Shown piece after piece: positions 32,372-40,065 of a stretch of DNA of 45,322 bases. The notes beneath the pieces were generated by a model that was not told the DNA's origin, did no database searches, and saw only the letters and a program-made list of their open reading frames with translations. The translations under genes were made by a program, and so were the position numbers. Origin of the DNA: Anaerolineales bacterium (GTDB taxonomy: Bacteria; Chloroflexota; Anaerolineae; Anaerolineales; E44-bin32); contig JAFGNH010000075.1 in NCBI GenBank assembly GCA_016927115.1, forward strand, positions 1 through 45,322, read 5' to 3'. Numbering within the stretch: position 1 is the first letter of the stretch; each line of letters starts with the position of its first letter.

Positions 32372-33178
32372 ATGACCCGATTCCGTGATTGCATTCATAC
32401 CTTCCGCGAGATCGGCCTGACAGGCCGGAACCATCTCATTGTCCACTGCAGCCCATCTCCTCCCGCGGGGCTCCACAGCGGGTTTGAAACAATGCTCGCT
32501 GCACTGCTTGAATCCTGCGAATCCCTCATCACCCCCGCTTTCACACCACAGACCATGATCATCCCGGAGGTAGGTCCTGATCATAATGCCATCCGGTATG
32601 GGCAGCACTATGAACATAACCGGCAGGCTGATTTTTTCAACCCGGCCCTGTCATCCACGGCGTTTCTGGAACCTTTTGTATCAATTGTGCGCAGTCATCC
32701 ACAGGCAGTCCGCTCAGACCACCCACTGCTCTCCTTCGTCGGAATACATGCAGAAAAAATGCTGGAGTCTCAATCGGTGCTGTCACCGTTTGAACCCATC
32801 CGTACCCTGGCAGAACTCGATGGAGATATTCTGCTTATTGGAACAGATCATACCGCTAATACCTCCATTCATTATGCTGAGCAGGTTGCCGGGCGGCGTT
32901 CTTTCACGCGCTGGGCATTGACCCACGCCGGCGCTGTCACCTGCCCGGGATATCCCGGCTGCCCCGAAGGTTTCAACGCACTGCGTCCTCAACTCGATGC
33001 CATAGTCCGCAGCGCCAACCTCGGCAGTACGATGGTATCCCTTATCCCTGCCCGGGATTTAATCCAGGCAGTAGTTGGATGGATCCATGTGGAACCAGCG
33101 GCCCTGCTGTGCAGCAACCCCGACTGCGAATTTTGCATTGCTGTCCACGCTCAAATCAACGCAGATCACACCCATTGA
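32372..33178 (+). CDS. AAC(3)-family N-acetyltransferase
   Basis: 268 residues of the antibiotic/AAC(3) acetyltransferase fold. The family signatures are NHLIVHCSPSP near the N-terminus, a central NPALSSTAFLEPFVSIVRSH, and the strongly conserved ELDGDILLIGTDHTANTSIH, with the catalytic Asp-His region and the Thr-Ser. Members transfer acetyl from acetyl-CoA to the 3-amino group of aminoglycosides. Many environmental relatives probably act on other amines or thiols, so resistance should not be assumed. The C-terminus carries a Cys cluster LLCSNPDCEFC. ATG 32372 has GGAG 8 nt upstream. Confidence 0.8.
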   Translation: MTRFRDCIHTFREIGLTGRNHLIVHCSPSPPAGLHSGFETMLAALLESCESLITPAFTPQTMIIPEVGPDHNAIRYGQHYEHNRQADFFNPALSSTAFLEPFVSIVRSHPQAVRSDHPLLSFVGIHAEKMLESQSVLSPFEPIRTLAELDGDILLIGTDHTANTSIHYAEQVAGRRSFTRWALTHAGAVTCPGYPGCPEGFNALRPQLDAIVRSANLGSTMVSLIPARDLIQAVVGWIHVEPAALLCSNPDCEFCIAVHAQINADHTH

Positions 33179-33271
33179 GAGTGCGAACCCAGATTTAATA
33201 TGATATTAAGACTCTCAAAAAGCTTTTTATGGTATGATTTCGCCGATGATCAAGAGAGGGTTTTTTAGAAA

Positions 33272-33697
33272 ATGAAGGAAGATCCGGAAAAAATAACTAT
33301 CATCGAAGGACCACCGCCAGTCTTTGAGTTTGCTGGGGATCCGCTCCTGCTGAGCCTGATCGAAAGCCCAAACCCATCCCAGATTGCGATGTGCCAGGTA
33401 CGCACCTTCAACGGACCTGCTCTTGTTGAGCGCTGCTATCGCGCATGGCACGCCCACCAGACTATTCACCTGGAGTACCGCTCCAGTGATGGGCTTACCA
33501 AACAGGCACCCATCCTGGCAGCGCGCTGGTCCGAACTCCCGGAAGGGCATCTCTTGAGCCTTTGGGTACGGCTGAATCCTGACGACTTCGATATTGAGAT
33601 CTACTTCGGTTTTGAGGATGAAGAAAACGACAGCGACGATGAGGATGATTTTTTCGACGATTTCCTCGATGATTCTGATATCGACCTGATTATCTGA
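33272..33697 (+). CDS. Protein of unknown function with acidic C-terminus
   Basis: 141 residues, apparently soluble, with no signal peptide or membrane helix. The first ~110 residues are globular (FEFAGDPLLLSLIESPNPSQ, YRAWHAHQTIHLEYRSSDG). The C-terminal ~30 are extremely acidic (DEENDSDDEDDFFDDFLDD). I do not recognise a family. Acidic tails of this kind can mimic nucleic acid or bind basic partners, but nothing here proves that. GAGAGGG lies 13 nt before the ATG. A strong terminator follows (33753-33782). Confidence 0.75.
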   Translation: MKEDPEKITIIEGPPPVFEFAGDPLLLSLIESPNPSQIAMCQVRTFNGPALVERCYRAWHAHQTIHLEYRSSDGLTKQAPILAARWSELPEGHLLSLWVRLNPDDFDIEIYFGFEDEENDSDDEDDFFDDFLDDSDIDLII

Positions 33698-33734
33698 CCA
33701 ATTATTGGCCAATACTTAACCATCAAAACACAAA

Positions 33735-34100
33735 TTAATTAAAAAGAATACGAAGCTGTCCTGTACAGGGCGGCTTTTTTTTGATTTTCAGCGTTTCAAA
33801 ACCCTTCCCTGCATAGGCCGGGGACATGGTATACACATTTAAACTGCGAAGAGCGTTGTTGCCCCGGAGCAAAATACACGGCAAAACAGAAGCAATCGTG
33901 GCAACCCTCAGTTCGCTGTGGTGATCTGATGGATTCGCTGTGAGCAAAACATCAAAATCACAAATTGTATCCCCCCGATTGCGGCTGCTGAGCAGTATGC
34001 CCTGATACTCCTTTCCTCGTTTAGAGGAGATCCATCCATGCCCTGGAGTTAAAAGCAGGTTACCACGGTCGCTCTTCTTTTTTTTCAAAAGTCCCAGCAA
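33735..34100 (-). CDS. Doubtful 121-residue ORF, TTG start
   Basis: The frame opens with TTG directly after an in-frame TGA, and a strong AAGGAGGAG lies 11 nt upstream. The product starts with a Lys-rich stretch (LLKKKKSDRG) and has an otherwise ordinary composition (KRGKEYQGILLSSRNRG, SELRVATIASVLPCILLRG), which argues for coding. Against it, the last ~12 codons read through the forward terminator at 33753-33782, and no family is recognised. Kept as a possible small gene only. Confidence 0.3.
   Translation of the reverse strand: MLGLLKKKKSDRGNLLLTPGHGWISSKRGKEYQGILLSSRNRGDTICDFDVLLTANPSDHHSELRVATIASVLPCILLRGNNALRSLNVYTMSPAYAGKGFETLKIKKKPPCTGQLRILFN
33753..33782 (+). terminator. Rho-independent terminator
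   Basis: AAGCTGTCCTG pairs with CAGGGCGGCTT (two G-U wobbles, 11 bp) around TA and is followed by TTTTTT. It terminates the forward acidic-tail gene. Confidence 0.8.
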
Positions 34101-34256
34101 TCAATTGAACGCTCCTCCTTCTGATAGTACCGAATAACCTTTTCCCGTTTTTTTATCCGGCATTTTTCATTTTTTGATGTAAGATACAGATACCTCAATA
34201 GAACGGTTAAATAATTGACCTTCTCACCATGCTCGAAGAACTTTCCGGGAGGAGCC

Positions 34257-34448
34257 ATGAAAAAAGTACGGGATGAACTGTACTGCAGCGGCTGCGGAGC
34301 GGAAATTGTTGGAGCTCCTGTCTTACTGAACGGGCAGGTATACTGCTGTATGGACTGCGCTGAAGGGAAACCCTGTGAATGCGCTTTGGTGTTCGAAGAA
34401 GAGCACCGACCGACAGTAGAAGACCAGGTCTGGGTTTCTTCCTATTAG
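34257..34448 (+). CDS. Metallothionein-like small Cys-rich protein
   Basis: 63 residues with seven Cys: YCSGCGAEIVG near the start, then GQVYCCMDCAEGKPCECAL. The G-x-x-YCC-x-x-CA-x-G-x-PC core closely resembles bacterial metallothioneins (BmtA/SmtA type), which bind Zn, Cd or Cu in a Cys/His cluster. It has fewer ligands than the classic form (usually nine Cys), and the segment after CEC is acidic and not Cys-rich. ATG 34257 is preceded by GGGAGGAG. A zinc transporter of the ZIP family is encoded nearby (36217), which is suggestive only. Confidence 0.75.
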   Translation: MKKVRDELYCSGCGAEIVGAPVLLNGQVYCCMDCAEGKPCECALVFEEEHRPTVEDQVWVSSY

Positions 34449-34849
34449 ACACGCCGCTTCCAGCAAAAAAGTGAAATCTTCTGGTCAGGCGCCGGCCTTC
34501 TATATTCGCGCCTGATCGCCCGCCAACCATCCAGTGAGGGCTGCCGGGGAGTGACACCCTCTTGCCAGCAGAGCGCTTCAAAGTGGAACAGGACAACGAA
34601 CGGTCCATGCTTATTCCGTTATGCTGTCTCATTAAGAGGGAGGGTATCTTTTTATCCCAAATATCCCTTTCATCTTTGACGACTGCCAGAACTACTCACG
34701 GATTTTTTCACCCGATTCAAACCAGTATTGATTGATTCCATACAGACTGAACCCAGCAGCAACTTTGCCAATCCGGCCGCCAGGCAGATGTCCGGCATAT
34801 CGATCCTGAGTACGGAATCATAATCTCCTGGAGAAAAATACCATCATGA
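34449..34849. other. Intergenic region with one possible tiny ORF
   Basis: Between the metallothionein-like gene and the DUF1801 gene there is no clear gene. On the minus strand a 42-codon ORF (34670-34798) opens with CTCAGGA then ATG and is listed separately. The rest shows no RNA gene, repeat or terminator that I could recognise. Confidence 0.4.
34670..34798 (-). CDS. Possible 42-residue peptide downstream of DUF1801
   Basis: ATG with AGGA five nt upstream opens a 42-codon frame (MPDICLAAGLAKLLLGSVCM at the start). The N-terminal half is amphipathic-hydrophobic and the C-terminal half is basic and Ser-rich. It follows the DUF1801 stop by ~50 nt on the same strand. No homolog is recalled; it may be chance or a remnant. 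Confidence 0.2.
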   Translation of the reverse strand: MPDICLAAGLAKLLLGSVCMESINTGLNRVKKSVSSSGSRQR

Positions 34850-35236
34850 TCATGCGTTTTTCTCTTTTGCCGCTGCCTTTTCGAGGTTTTCCTGTACGCG
34901 GAAACGAACAATTTCACTGACAAGGTCATATGGTATGGGCTGGTCTAATGGAAACTGCACTGATCCCTTGCCACCCTGATAATCAGAGAGCTTTTCCCTG
35001 TACCTCTCTATGCCCGATGGTGCGGGATAAAATCCGATATGATTCCTGTATGCTGCAAAATGGACCAGGTTGCCCTTGAGGTAAAACGTGGGCATGCGGT
35101 AGCTGATTTTCTCCACCGCATCCGGTGCTGCTTCCCTGATCACAGCCCGCAGGGCTTTCAGTTTTTCCTGTACAGAAGCCGGAAATTGAGCAATATATTC
35201 ATTTATAGAATCGAAATCCCTACCAGTTCTTCCCAT
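34850..35236 (-). CDS. DUF1801 (YdhG/YjbR-like) protein
   Basis: 128 residues of the DUF1801 family, also called iron-chaperone-like or YdhG: INEYIAQFPASVQEKLKALR, IREAAPDAVEKISYRMPTFY, NLVHFAAYRNHIGFYPAPSG and GKGSVQFPLDQPIPYDLV. The fold is the MmcQ/YjbR type; Bacillus YdhG (Fra) is related to frataxin and may handle iron. ATG 35236 follows GAGGT. A TTG seven codons upstream is the other option. It is 78 nt after the zupT-like gene in the same direction. Confidence 0.85.
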   Translation of the reverse strand: MGRTGRDFDSINEYIAQFPASVQEKLKALRAVIREAAPDAVEKISYRMPTFYLKGNLVHFAAYRNHIGFYPAPSGIERYREKLSDYQGGKGSVQFPLDQPIPYDLVSEIVRFRVQENLEKAAAKEKNA

Positions 35237-35314
35237 GATTACCTCGCGGTCCAATATGGATCGGTCAGGCGAACCCGCCTTAATTACAACGGCGGAGGAA
35301 TCTTCCCACTGTCC

Positions 35315-36217
35315 TTATTTCAACAGCAGCAGAGATACAGCCATCACCACCATGCCCGCCAGCAATCCCAGCAGGCTGTCATGCCCCTTGCCATAGGCCC
35401 GGCTTGCAGGCAGCAGTTCATCCAGGCTGATATACACCATGATTCCGGCCACGCCACCGAAGAGAATACCCATCACCTGCGGTGGGAAAACCCCGCTGGT
35501 TCCACCAAGGAAGAATCGCAAAGCCAGGTAGGCTGCACCGGCACCCACAGGTTCCGCCAGCCCGCTCAAAAAGGAATGCAGAAAGGCTTTGGATCGGCTT
35601 CCCGTTGCATAGAAAATCGGAATTGCTACACTGATCCCCTCAGGAATATTATGAAGCGCAATTGCCACTGCGATCGCCACTCCCAGGCCCGGGTCATTCA
35701 AGGCTGCCAGAAATGTCGCCAGTCCTTCGGGGAAATTGTGGATCGCAATAGCCAGCGCGGTAAATAATCCCATACGCAGCAGCTTTTGCTCCTCAACACT
35801 CTTTGCTGCCGCTCTTCCAGCCGGATCCGGAGTGGCCGATTCTATTCTGTTTTCCATAGTATCTGGAACGGTCCCGCGAAGCAGTGAATTGATTTCCTCT
35901 TCAGAATGCGGTTCATGTGGATTCGTTTCAGAGGGGATCAACGCATCGATGATTCCGATCAGTACAATCCCGCCGAAAAACGAGGCTGTATTAATCCAGT
36001 TTCCCAGCGTTTCGCCATAGCGTATTGTCAGCGCATCAAGCCCCTTGTAGAAAATCTCCACGAAGGAGACATACAACATCACACCCGCAGAAAAACCGGT
36101 CGCGACCGATAGAAATCTGTAGTTCGTCCGCTTTACGGTAAATGCAATCACGCTGCCCAGGCCGGTAGCCATCCCGGCGAGCAACGTTAAGCCCAGTGCA
36201 ATCATTACATTGTTCAT
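35315..36217 (-). CDS. zupT: ZIP-family zinc transporter
   Basis: 300 residues with eight predicted membrane helices. The ZIP family metal-binding helices are clear: [18 protein letters not shown] and [19 protein letters not shown], each with the HNxPEG motif. The long cytosolic loop between helices 3 and 4 is acidic with His ([13 protein letters not shown]). ZupT imports Zn2+ and other divalent metals. The start has AAAGAGA upstream. It is the first gene of a reverse pair with DUF1801; no Zur-like box was identified. Confidence 0.9.
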   Translation of the reverse strand: MNNVMIALGLTLLAGMATGLGSVIAFTVKRTNYRFLSVATGFSAGVMLYVSFVEIFYKGLDALTIRYGETLGNWINTASFFGGIVLIGIIDALIPSETNPHEPHSEEEINSLLRGTVPDTMENRIESATPDPAGRAAAKSVEEQKLLRMGLFTALAIAIHNFPEGLATFLAALNDPGLGVAIAVAIALHNIPEGISVAIPIFYATGSRSKAFLHSFLSGLAEPVGAGAAYLALRFFLGGTSGVFPPQVMGILFGGVAGIMVYISLDELLPASRAYGKGHDSLLGLLAGMVVMAVSLLLLK

Positions 36218-36472
36218 AATCGTTCTCTTTCAAAAGAAGCTGGATTGAGATCCGACGGGGACCATTCCTTCACTTTTTAATTAAAGATCCTCAACAGTCT
36301 CTCATAATCAGTTTACTGTAGGACTCTATGAAATATGGCTTTACTGACTAGCACAGATATCAACTTTTTCAATATCCAATTTGTATAGAAACGGAAATCA
36401 AAAAACAGCGTTGGTATGATTTCGTGAGAACTCTTCCAATTCGGCACTGCGGGAGAAATGAAGAGATACTTC

Positions 36473-37213
36473 TTAGAACTTTTTCAAAATGTAGTACAGG
36501 TGGGAATACCTCAACATGTGGATACGGTTCAAATACTGTACTTTCCAATCCTCTAGGGATCTCCCCTCGCCATTCTTTTCGTACAGGTCCATCCATGTTT
36601 CGAGCGAAAGTTCCTGTGCCCTTGCACGAAGATAACGGACATGTTTCTCGCTGGATTCAACCTGCCATTCCGAAACCAGGCTTTCGGCTTCCCGATCGCT
36701 GAAAACGCTGTGCAGCACTGCTTCTTCTCCATCTTCCTCGTCCCAATACTCCCCCGGCAGCCGTTCCTTCCCGAGCATGGTCGCAGGAAAAGTATCCGTC
36801 GAGATGAAACCGAGGAAACAGGAGCCCCCTGGTTTTAACACCCGACCCATTTCACTCACAGCCAGTGCTGTATCCACCTTGCTCAGGTGGCACATCGAGT
36901 AGTGTTCGTAAACCGCATCAAATGTCTCATCTTCAAAGGGGGTTTTACGCATATCACCCTGATGGAGGTGGGCATCATGATTTTGCTCCCTGCAGAACGC
37001 TTCTGCCATTTCGAGCTGGCATGTTGAGACATCTATCCCCCAGATCTCAAACCCGTGCTGGTGGAACAACGCCAGGGGTGGGACCGGGCCTCCCGCGCCG
37101 CAGTCCAGGATTTTCCTTTGTTTCTCCCCATGACCCTGAACCTCAGCGGACATGAGGTAACTCAGAAATCTGTATACAGGAACTGCATTGGAACGCAAAA
37201 CAACTGGTTTCAT
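36473..37213 (-). CDS. SAM-dependent methyltransferase (class I)
   Basis: 246 residues. The SAM-binding motif I is ILDCGAGGPVPPLALF; motif II is GIDVSTCQLEMAE; the following LHQGDMRKTPFEDETFDAVY and VLKPGGSCFLGFIS match the methyltransferase-11 pattern. The C-terminal ~90 residues are specific to this protein and rich in charged residues, with a Tyr-rich end (YSHLYYILKKF). The substrate is unknown. ATG 37213 follows GGTGGAG. It lies 35 nt after the F420-type reductase gene and is likely co-transcribed. Confidence 0.85.
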   Translation of the reverse strand: MKPVVLRSNAVPVYRFLSYLMSAEVQGHGEKQRKILDCGAGGPVPPLALFHQHGFEIWGIDVSTCQLEMAEAFCREQNHDAHLHQGDMRKTPFEDETFDAVYEHYSMCHLSKVDTALAVSEMGRVLKPGGSCFLGFISTDTFPATMLGKERLPGEYWDEEDGEEAVLHSVFSDREAESLVSEWQVESSEKHVRYLRARAQELSLETWMDLYEKNGEGRSLEDWKVQYLNRIHMLRYSHLYYILKKF

Positions 37214-37247
37214 TGTTTCTCCACCTTGCTGAAAATGGTTGGCTGAT

Positions 37248-37640
37248 TCAGGATTGGATTTCAAGTTTCAGGAAGTACTCAATCCCGAGGTTTCGCAGCA
37301 TACCTTGAAGCAGCTTCGGGAATGCCGTTACACCATGCTCAGGACTGATCAGCTCGGGGTAAATCAGAGAGTACTCCTTTCCCTTCCAGAAAAGAGTACA
37401 TCTGCCGCTGGCCTTAACATTCTCGTACCAGTCCACTTTCTTCCCGTATGTCATTGCAATCACGAACCCGTTCTCGTACGGCCTTGCAATAATCGGGATT
37501 CGATAGAGCCTGCCGCTTTTACGGCCTGTATGGCCCAGAACACCGAATGTGGTAGCCTTTTTTCCAGCTATATGGATCAGCAGTTTATTGGTAAACCGCT
37601 TATTTAGAACACGAATACGGTCCAGCGTCTTTTGTTTCAT
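37248..37640 (-). CDS. F420-dependent nitroreductase family (DUF385)
   Basis: 130 residues with the family signature FGVLGHTGRKSGRLYRIPI and the beta-barrel segments GFVIAMTYGKKVDWYENV and CTLFWKGKEYSLI. These proteins resemble mycobacterial Ddn, which uses reduced deazaflavin F420 to reduce quinones or nitro compounds. It implies that the organism makes F420, common in Chloroflexota. ATG 37640 has GAGGAG upstream. The methyltransferase gene follows. Confidence 0.85.
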   Translation of the reverse strand: MKQKTLDRIRVLNKRFTNKLLIHIAGKKATTFGVLGHTGRKSGRLYRIPIIARPYENGFVIAMTYGKKVDWYENVKASGRCTLFWKGKEYSLIYPELISPEHGVTAFPKLLQGMLRNLGIEYFLKLEIQS

Positions 37641-37817
37641 AAATAGAGCTCCTCGGCGAATCTATCCCATCTATATGGATATTTCTGCTTCTCGTTCCTG
37701 GATACCAGCATCTGGGTCAGGAAAGATATTAAACCCCATGACAGGCAATACTTTCGATATCTTCCATTTATAAGCTGTGTTCTGACCGTGCCATAATCCG
37801 GACAGTTTCATCGACAC

Positions 37818-38306
37818 TCAGGAAACTGAAACCGACACCCTGGCCAGTTCCGGAAAATAACGATTAAGTGTCATAATAATTTTCTCTTGCATGGACGGGT
37901 ACCAGAGGCCTTCATCCTGGGAGATCCACTTTGATTCGATGTTCTCTTCCGAATACCCGATCTCCGCATTATCGACAAGAACAATGTGCCACACGCTCAG
38001 TTCCTTGTAACCATCATAATAATCGACGGATATTCCTGCATCCCAATCAGGATTCATCAGGATAAAGTTCTCTTCCTCAAGTTCCCGTTGGACTGCCTGC
38101 AGCGTGCTTTCGCCATCTTCCAGCGCGCCCCCGGGAAGCGCGTATTTCCCATTGGGTCGATGAAGCGTCCCGAGAATGCAACCATCCCCTCTTCGTACGA
38201 CAATCGCACGGGCACTGACATGGTTAAACGGGAGATCGACCGTTTTTGAGTCCCCGTCTATCTCCTCGCCGTCTATGGTCATTACATGCACATAATCAGC
38301 TTTCAT
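37818..38306 (-). CDS. Nudix hydrolase
   Basis: 162 residues with a Nudix box GGALEDGESTLQAVQRELEE, which carries the Glu residues that bind Mg. The final Gly of the consensus (EEnG) is replaced by Asn-Phe. The N-terminal strand region (HVSARAIVVRRGDGCILGTL) and ALPGGALEDG are typical. The enzyme should hydrolyse nucleoside diphosphates linked to another moiety; the specificity is unknown. ATG 38306 follows AGGAGGG; the open frame extends 17 codons further upstream without one. Confidence 0.85.
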   Translation of the reverse strand: MKADYVHVMTIDGEEIDGDSKTVDLPFNHVSARAIVVRRGDGCILGTLHRPNGKYALPGGALEDGESTLQAVQRELEEENFILMNPDWDAGISVDYYDGYKELSVWHIVLVDNAEIGYSEENIESKWISQDEGLWYPSMQEKIIMTLNRYFPELARVSVSVS

Positions 38307-38387
38307 GGAATGAATCCCTCCTGTTTTATACGTTCGTCCATTCCTGGTAGTTTGCAAAAAATAATTATACTGCCGCTGCTCAATTCT

Positions 38388-38822
38388 TCAACTTTCTTTT
38401 CTCCCGAGCAGATCGCGCAGTAACAGGTAAGCACCGATACCTGTGACGATCAGGGCGACGGAATAGAGATTAATCACTGTGAGTACAAGAATCCACCATA
38501 CCCCGGAGGGCTCCGTCTCTCCAGACGCCAGTCCGGTGACAACAGCCAGCCCCTGTCCGCCAAACAACATGGCCGTCGCAGTACCAATTCCCCATCCGAT
38601 GAGCTTTACAAACGAACGGACACGGAGTGCCGCCCACACGAGCAGCCCACCGCCAACAAGAGCGAAGGGGAACAATTCGGCCGGCATCAGGTAGTCGAAC
38701 CTGAATACGTGATGGGTGAAAAAATAAAACACAGTGAGCAAGATCGGCGCAAGAACAGGAAACCAGATCAATGCTGCCCTGACAACCGCCAGGGTTTTAC
38801 TGAGAACACCTCTCTTTTCCAT
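38388..38822 (-). CDS. Small polytopic membrane protein of unknown function
   Basis: 144 residues with four predicted membrane helices: ALIWFPVLAPILLTVFYFF, ELFPFALVGGGLLVWAAL, IGWGIGTATAMLFGGQGLAV and WWILVLTVINLYSVALIVTG. It has short basic loops and no recognised motif. ATG 38822 has GGAGGT 8 nt upstream. The preceding reverse reading (38863-39165) is a broken glycosyltransferase gene. Function unknown. Confidence 0.65.
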   Translation of the reverse strand: MEKRGVLSKTLAVVRAALIWFPVLAPILLTVFYFFTHHVFRFDYLMPAELFPFALVGGGLLVWAALRVRSFVKLIGWGIGTATAMLFGGQGLAVVTGLASGETEPSGVWWILVLTVINLYSVALIVTGIGAYLLLRDLLGRKES

Positions 38823-38862
38823 ATCCGGGTACCTCCGCCATGCAGACGCCGCCAACAGAAAT

Positions 38863-39165
38863 TCATCTATTCCAGCTGGTGTTTGCACTCGAATGGATCT
38901 TCCGGCCCCAAAAACCTTTATTCCTGTTATCTGCTCGGCCCGTTAAAATCCCTGTATATCCGATGCGGAAAACCCGGCCCGTTCCATCCGGCTCCCGCGC
39001 TATAGGAACCACAGGAATATTGCCCTTTTGCTGAACCAGTTCCTGCCGTTCTTCCCCGATGGCGAAAATAGCCGTGTGCCCTCTGGAACGCCATGCCTCC
39101 GCCACTGCTAAACAGCGACTTACATGTGCCAGGGAGGGAGCAAAAGGGAGAAAAAGTGCTTTCAT
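38863..39165 (-). pseudogene. Truncated MGT/UGT-type glycosyltransferase
   Basis: The first ~65 residues are the N-terminus of a UDP-glycosyltransferase: MKALFLPFAPSLAHVSRC, LAVAEAWRSRGHTAIFAIGE, QELVQQKGNIPVVPIARE. In intact enzymes this ~400-residue protein continues into two Rossmann domains with a C-terminal nucleotide-sugar motif. Here it degenerates after about residue 70 and stops at 100, so only the start of the gene remains. The small membrane gene follows directly. The start lacks a good ribosome-binding site. Confidence 0.65.
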
Positions 39166-39242
39166 TTCAGTTTATTCGCAGTTCCTTCGACATAAGCAGC
39201 CAGGCAAGGATTCCAATCCGGTAATTCAGATCAGTGATTTTG

Positions 39243-39962
39243 TCAGCTTGAATTCAGTGCCAGACGTTTCATGCATTCTTCAACCCATTCCTTATCTGTT
39301 TTGATCAATCGATTCTTTTTCAGATTATTCCTGATGATCCATTGAATATGCTTTCCTGGCAGGTTAAATAATCTTTCAAAATAGTGTTTGCCCTCTTCAG
39401 GTGAAGCTGCAATAACCACGCTCCATCCATATCCGAGCGCTTTTCGCAAAGAGACTTCTGAATCAGTCAGCTTGTTATCATGGTTCAGATTTGCGGTAAT
39501 GGCCTCCAGGATTTCCAGTATTTTGATATTAATATTCCTGTCCTTAAGCAATTTTGGCTCACATAAGCCGGCCACAACAGCTCGTTGTTCATAAGAATTG
39601 CCACTTATCATTGGCCTGATATTTTGCAGGGTTAATTCAATGTCTTTTCCGGAAATTTCCTGAATGCCCATGGCAACTGCTTCCCGTATTCTCCAGCTGT
39701 GAAAAGAAGCATACCTGCGCAAGAATTCGACCACGTGCTTATTGGAATTGCGAAAATAAACCGCATACCCAAGCACGCCGCACATACCAACAAATTCTTC
39801 AGGGGAATTACCTGTGTCTGTTTTGATAAAGCCAAGACACAGAGTAACCGTTTCAAGATCTGTTGTTTTCACGAAGTCATACAACAATTCCAGGTTTCCG
39901 CGTGGGCCCGGTAATTTTGAATTCTTCAACAGGTAATCGATCGTGTAGCTGGTGTTCCCCAC
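39243..39962 (-). CDS. HEAT-repeat-like helical protein of unknown function
   Basis: 239 residues, almost entirely helical, with HEAT-like pairs: VEFLRRYASFHSWRIREAVA followed by MGIQEISGK, then LTLQNIRPMISGNSYEQRAV with VAGLCEPKLLKD, and SLRKALGYGWSVVIAASPEE. It resembles the non-catalytic scaffold of DNA-alkylation-repair relatives, but I do not see the Trp/Asp catalytic pair. The start is GTG 39962 with GGGAGG ~10 nt upstream. It is 103 nt downstream of the nuclease-NDT fusion on the same strand and may share its transcript. Its codon use looks more AT-rich than the flanking core genes. Confidence 0.6.
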   Translation of the reverse strand: MGNTSYTIDYLLKNSKLPGPRGNLELLYDFVKTTDLETVTLCLGFIKTDTGNSPEEFVGMCGVLGYAVYFRNSNKHVVEFLRRYASFHSWRIREAVAMGIQEISGKDIELTLQNIRPMISGNSYEQRAVVAGLCEPKLLKDRNINIKILEILEAITANLNHDNKLTDSEVSLRKALGYGWSVVIAASPEEGKHYFERLFNLPGKHIQWIIRNNLKKNRLIKTDKEWVEECMKRLALNSS

Positions 39963-40065
39963 TGCTCTGCCGCCTCCCCGCTCCTGCCTCCCCCACTTCC
40001 GAAATCCCTTGCCATCACATGATCAATAGTACAAAGTATCTCCGCCCCCGGGCGACAAGCCGTTT

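Noticed and set aside
32372..33178. Acquired aminoglycoside-resistance gene
   Set aside because: The AAC(3) fold is present, but there is no mobile element or integron nearby and many environmental homologs act on other substrates.
34207..34632. Reverse ORF opposite the metallothionein-like gene
   Set aside because: It is antisense to a gene with a strong ribosome-binding site and has a low-complexity, basic composition typical of a shadow frame.
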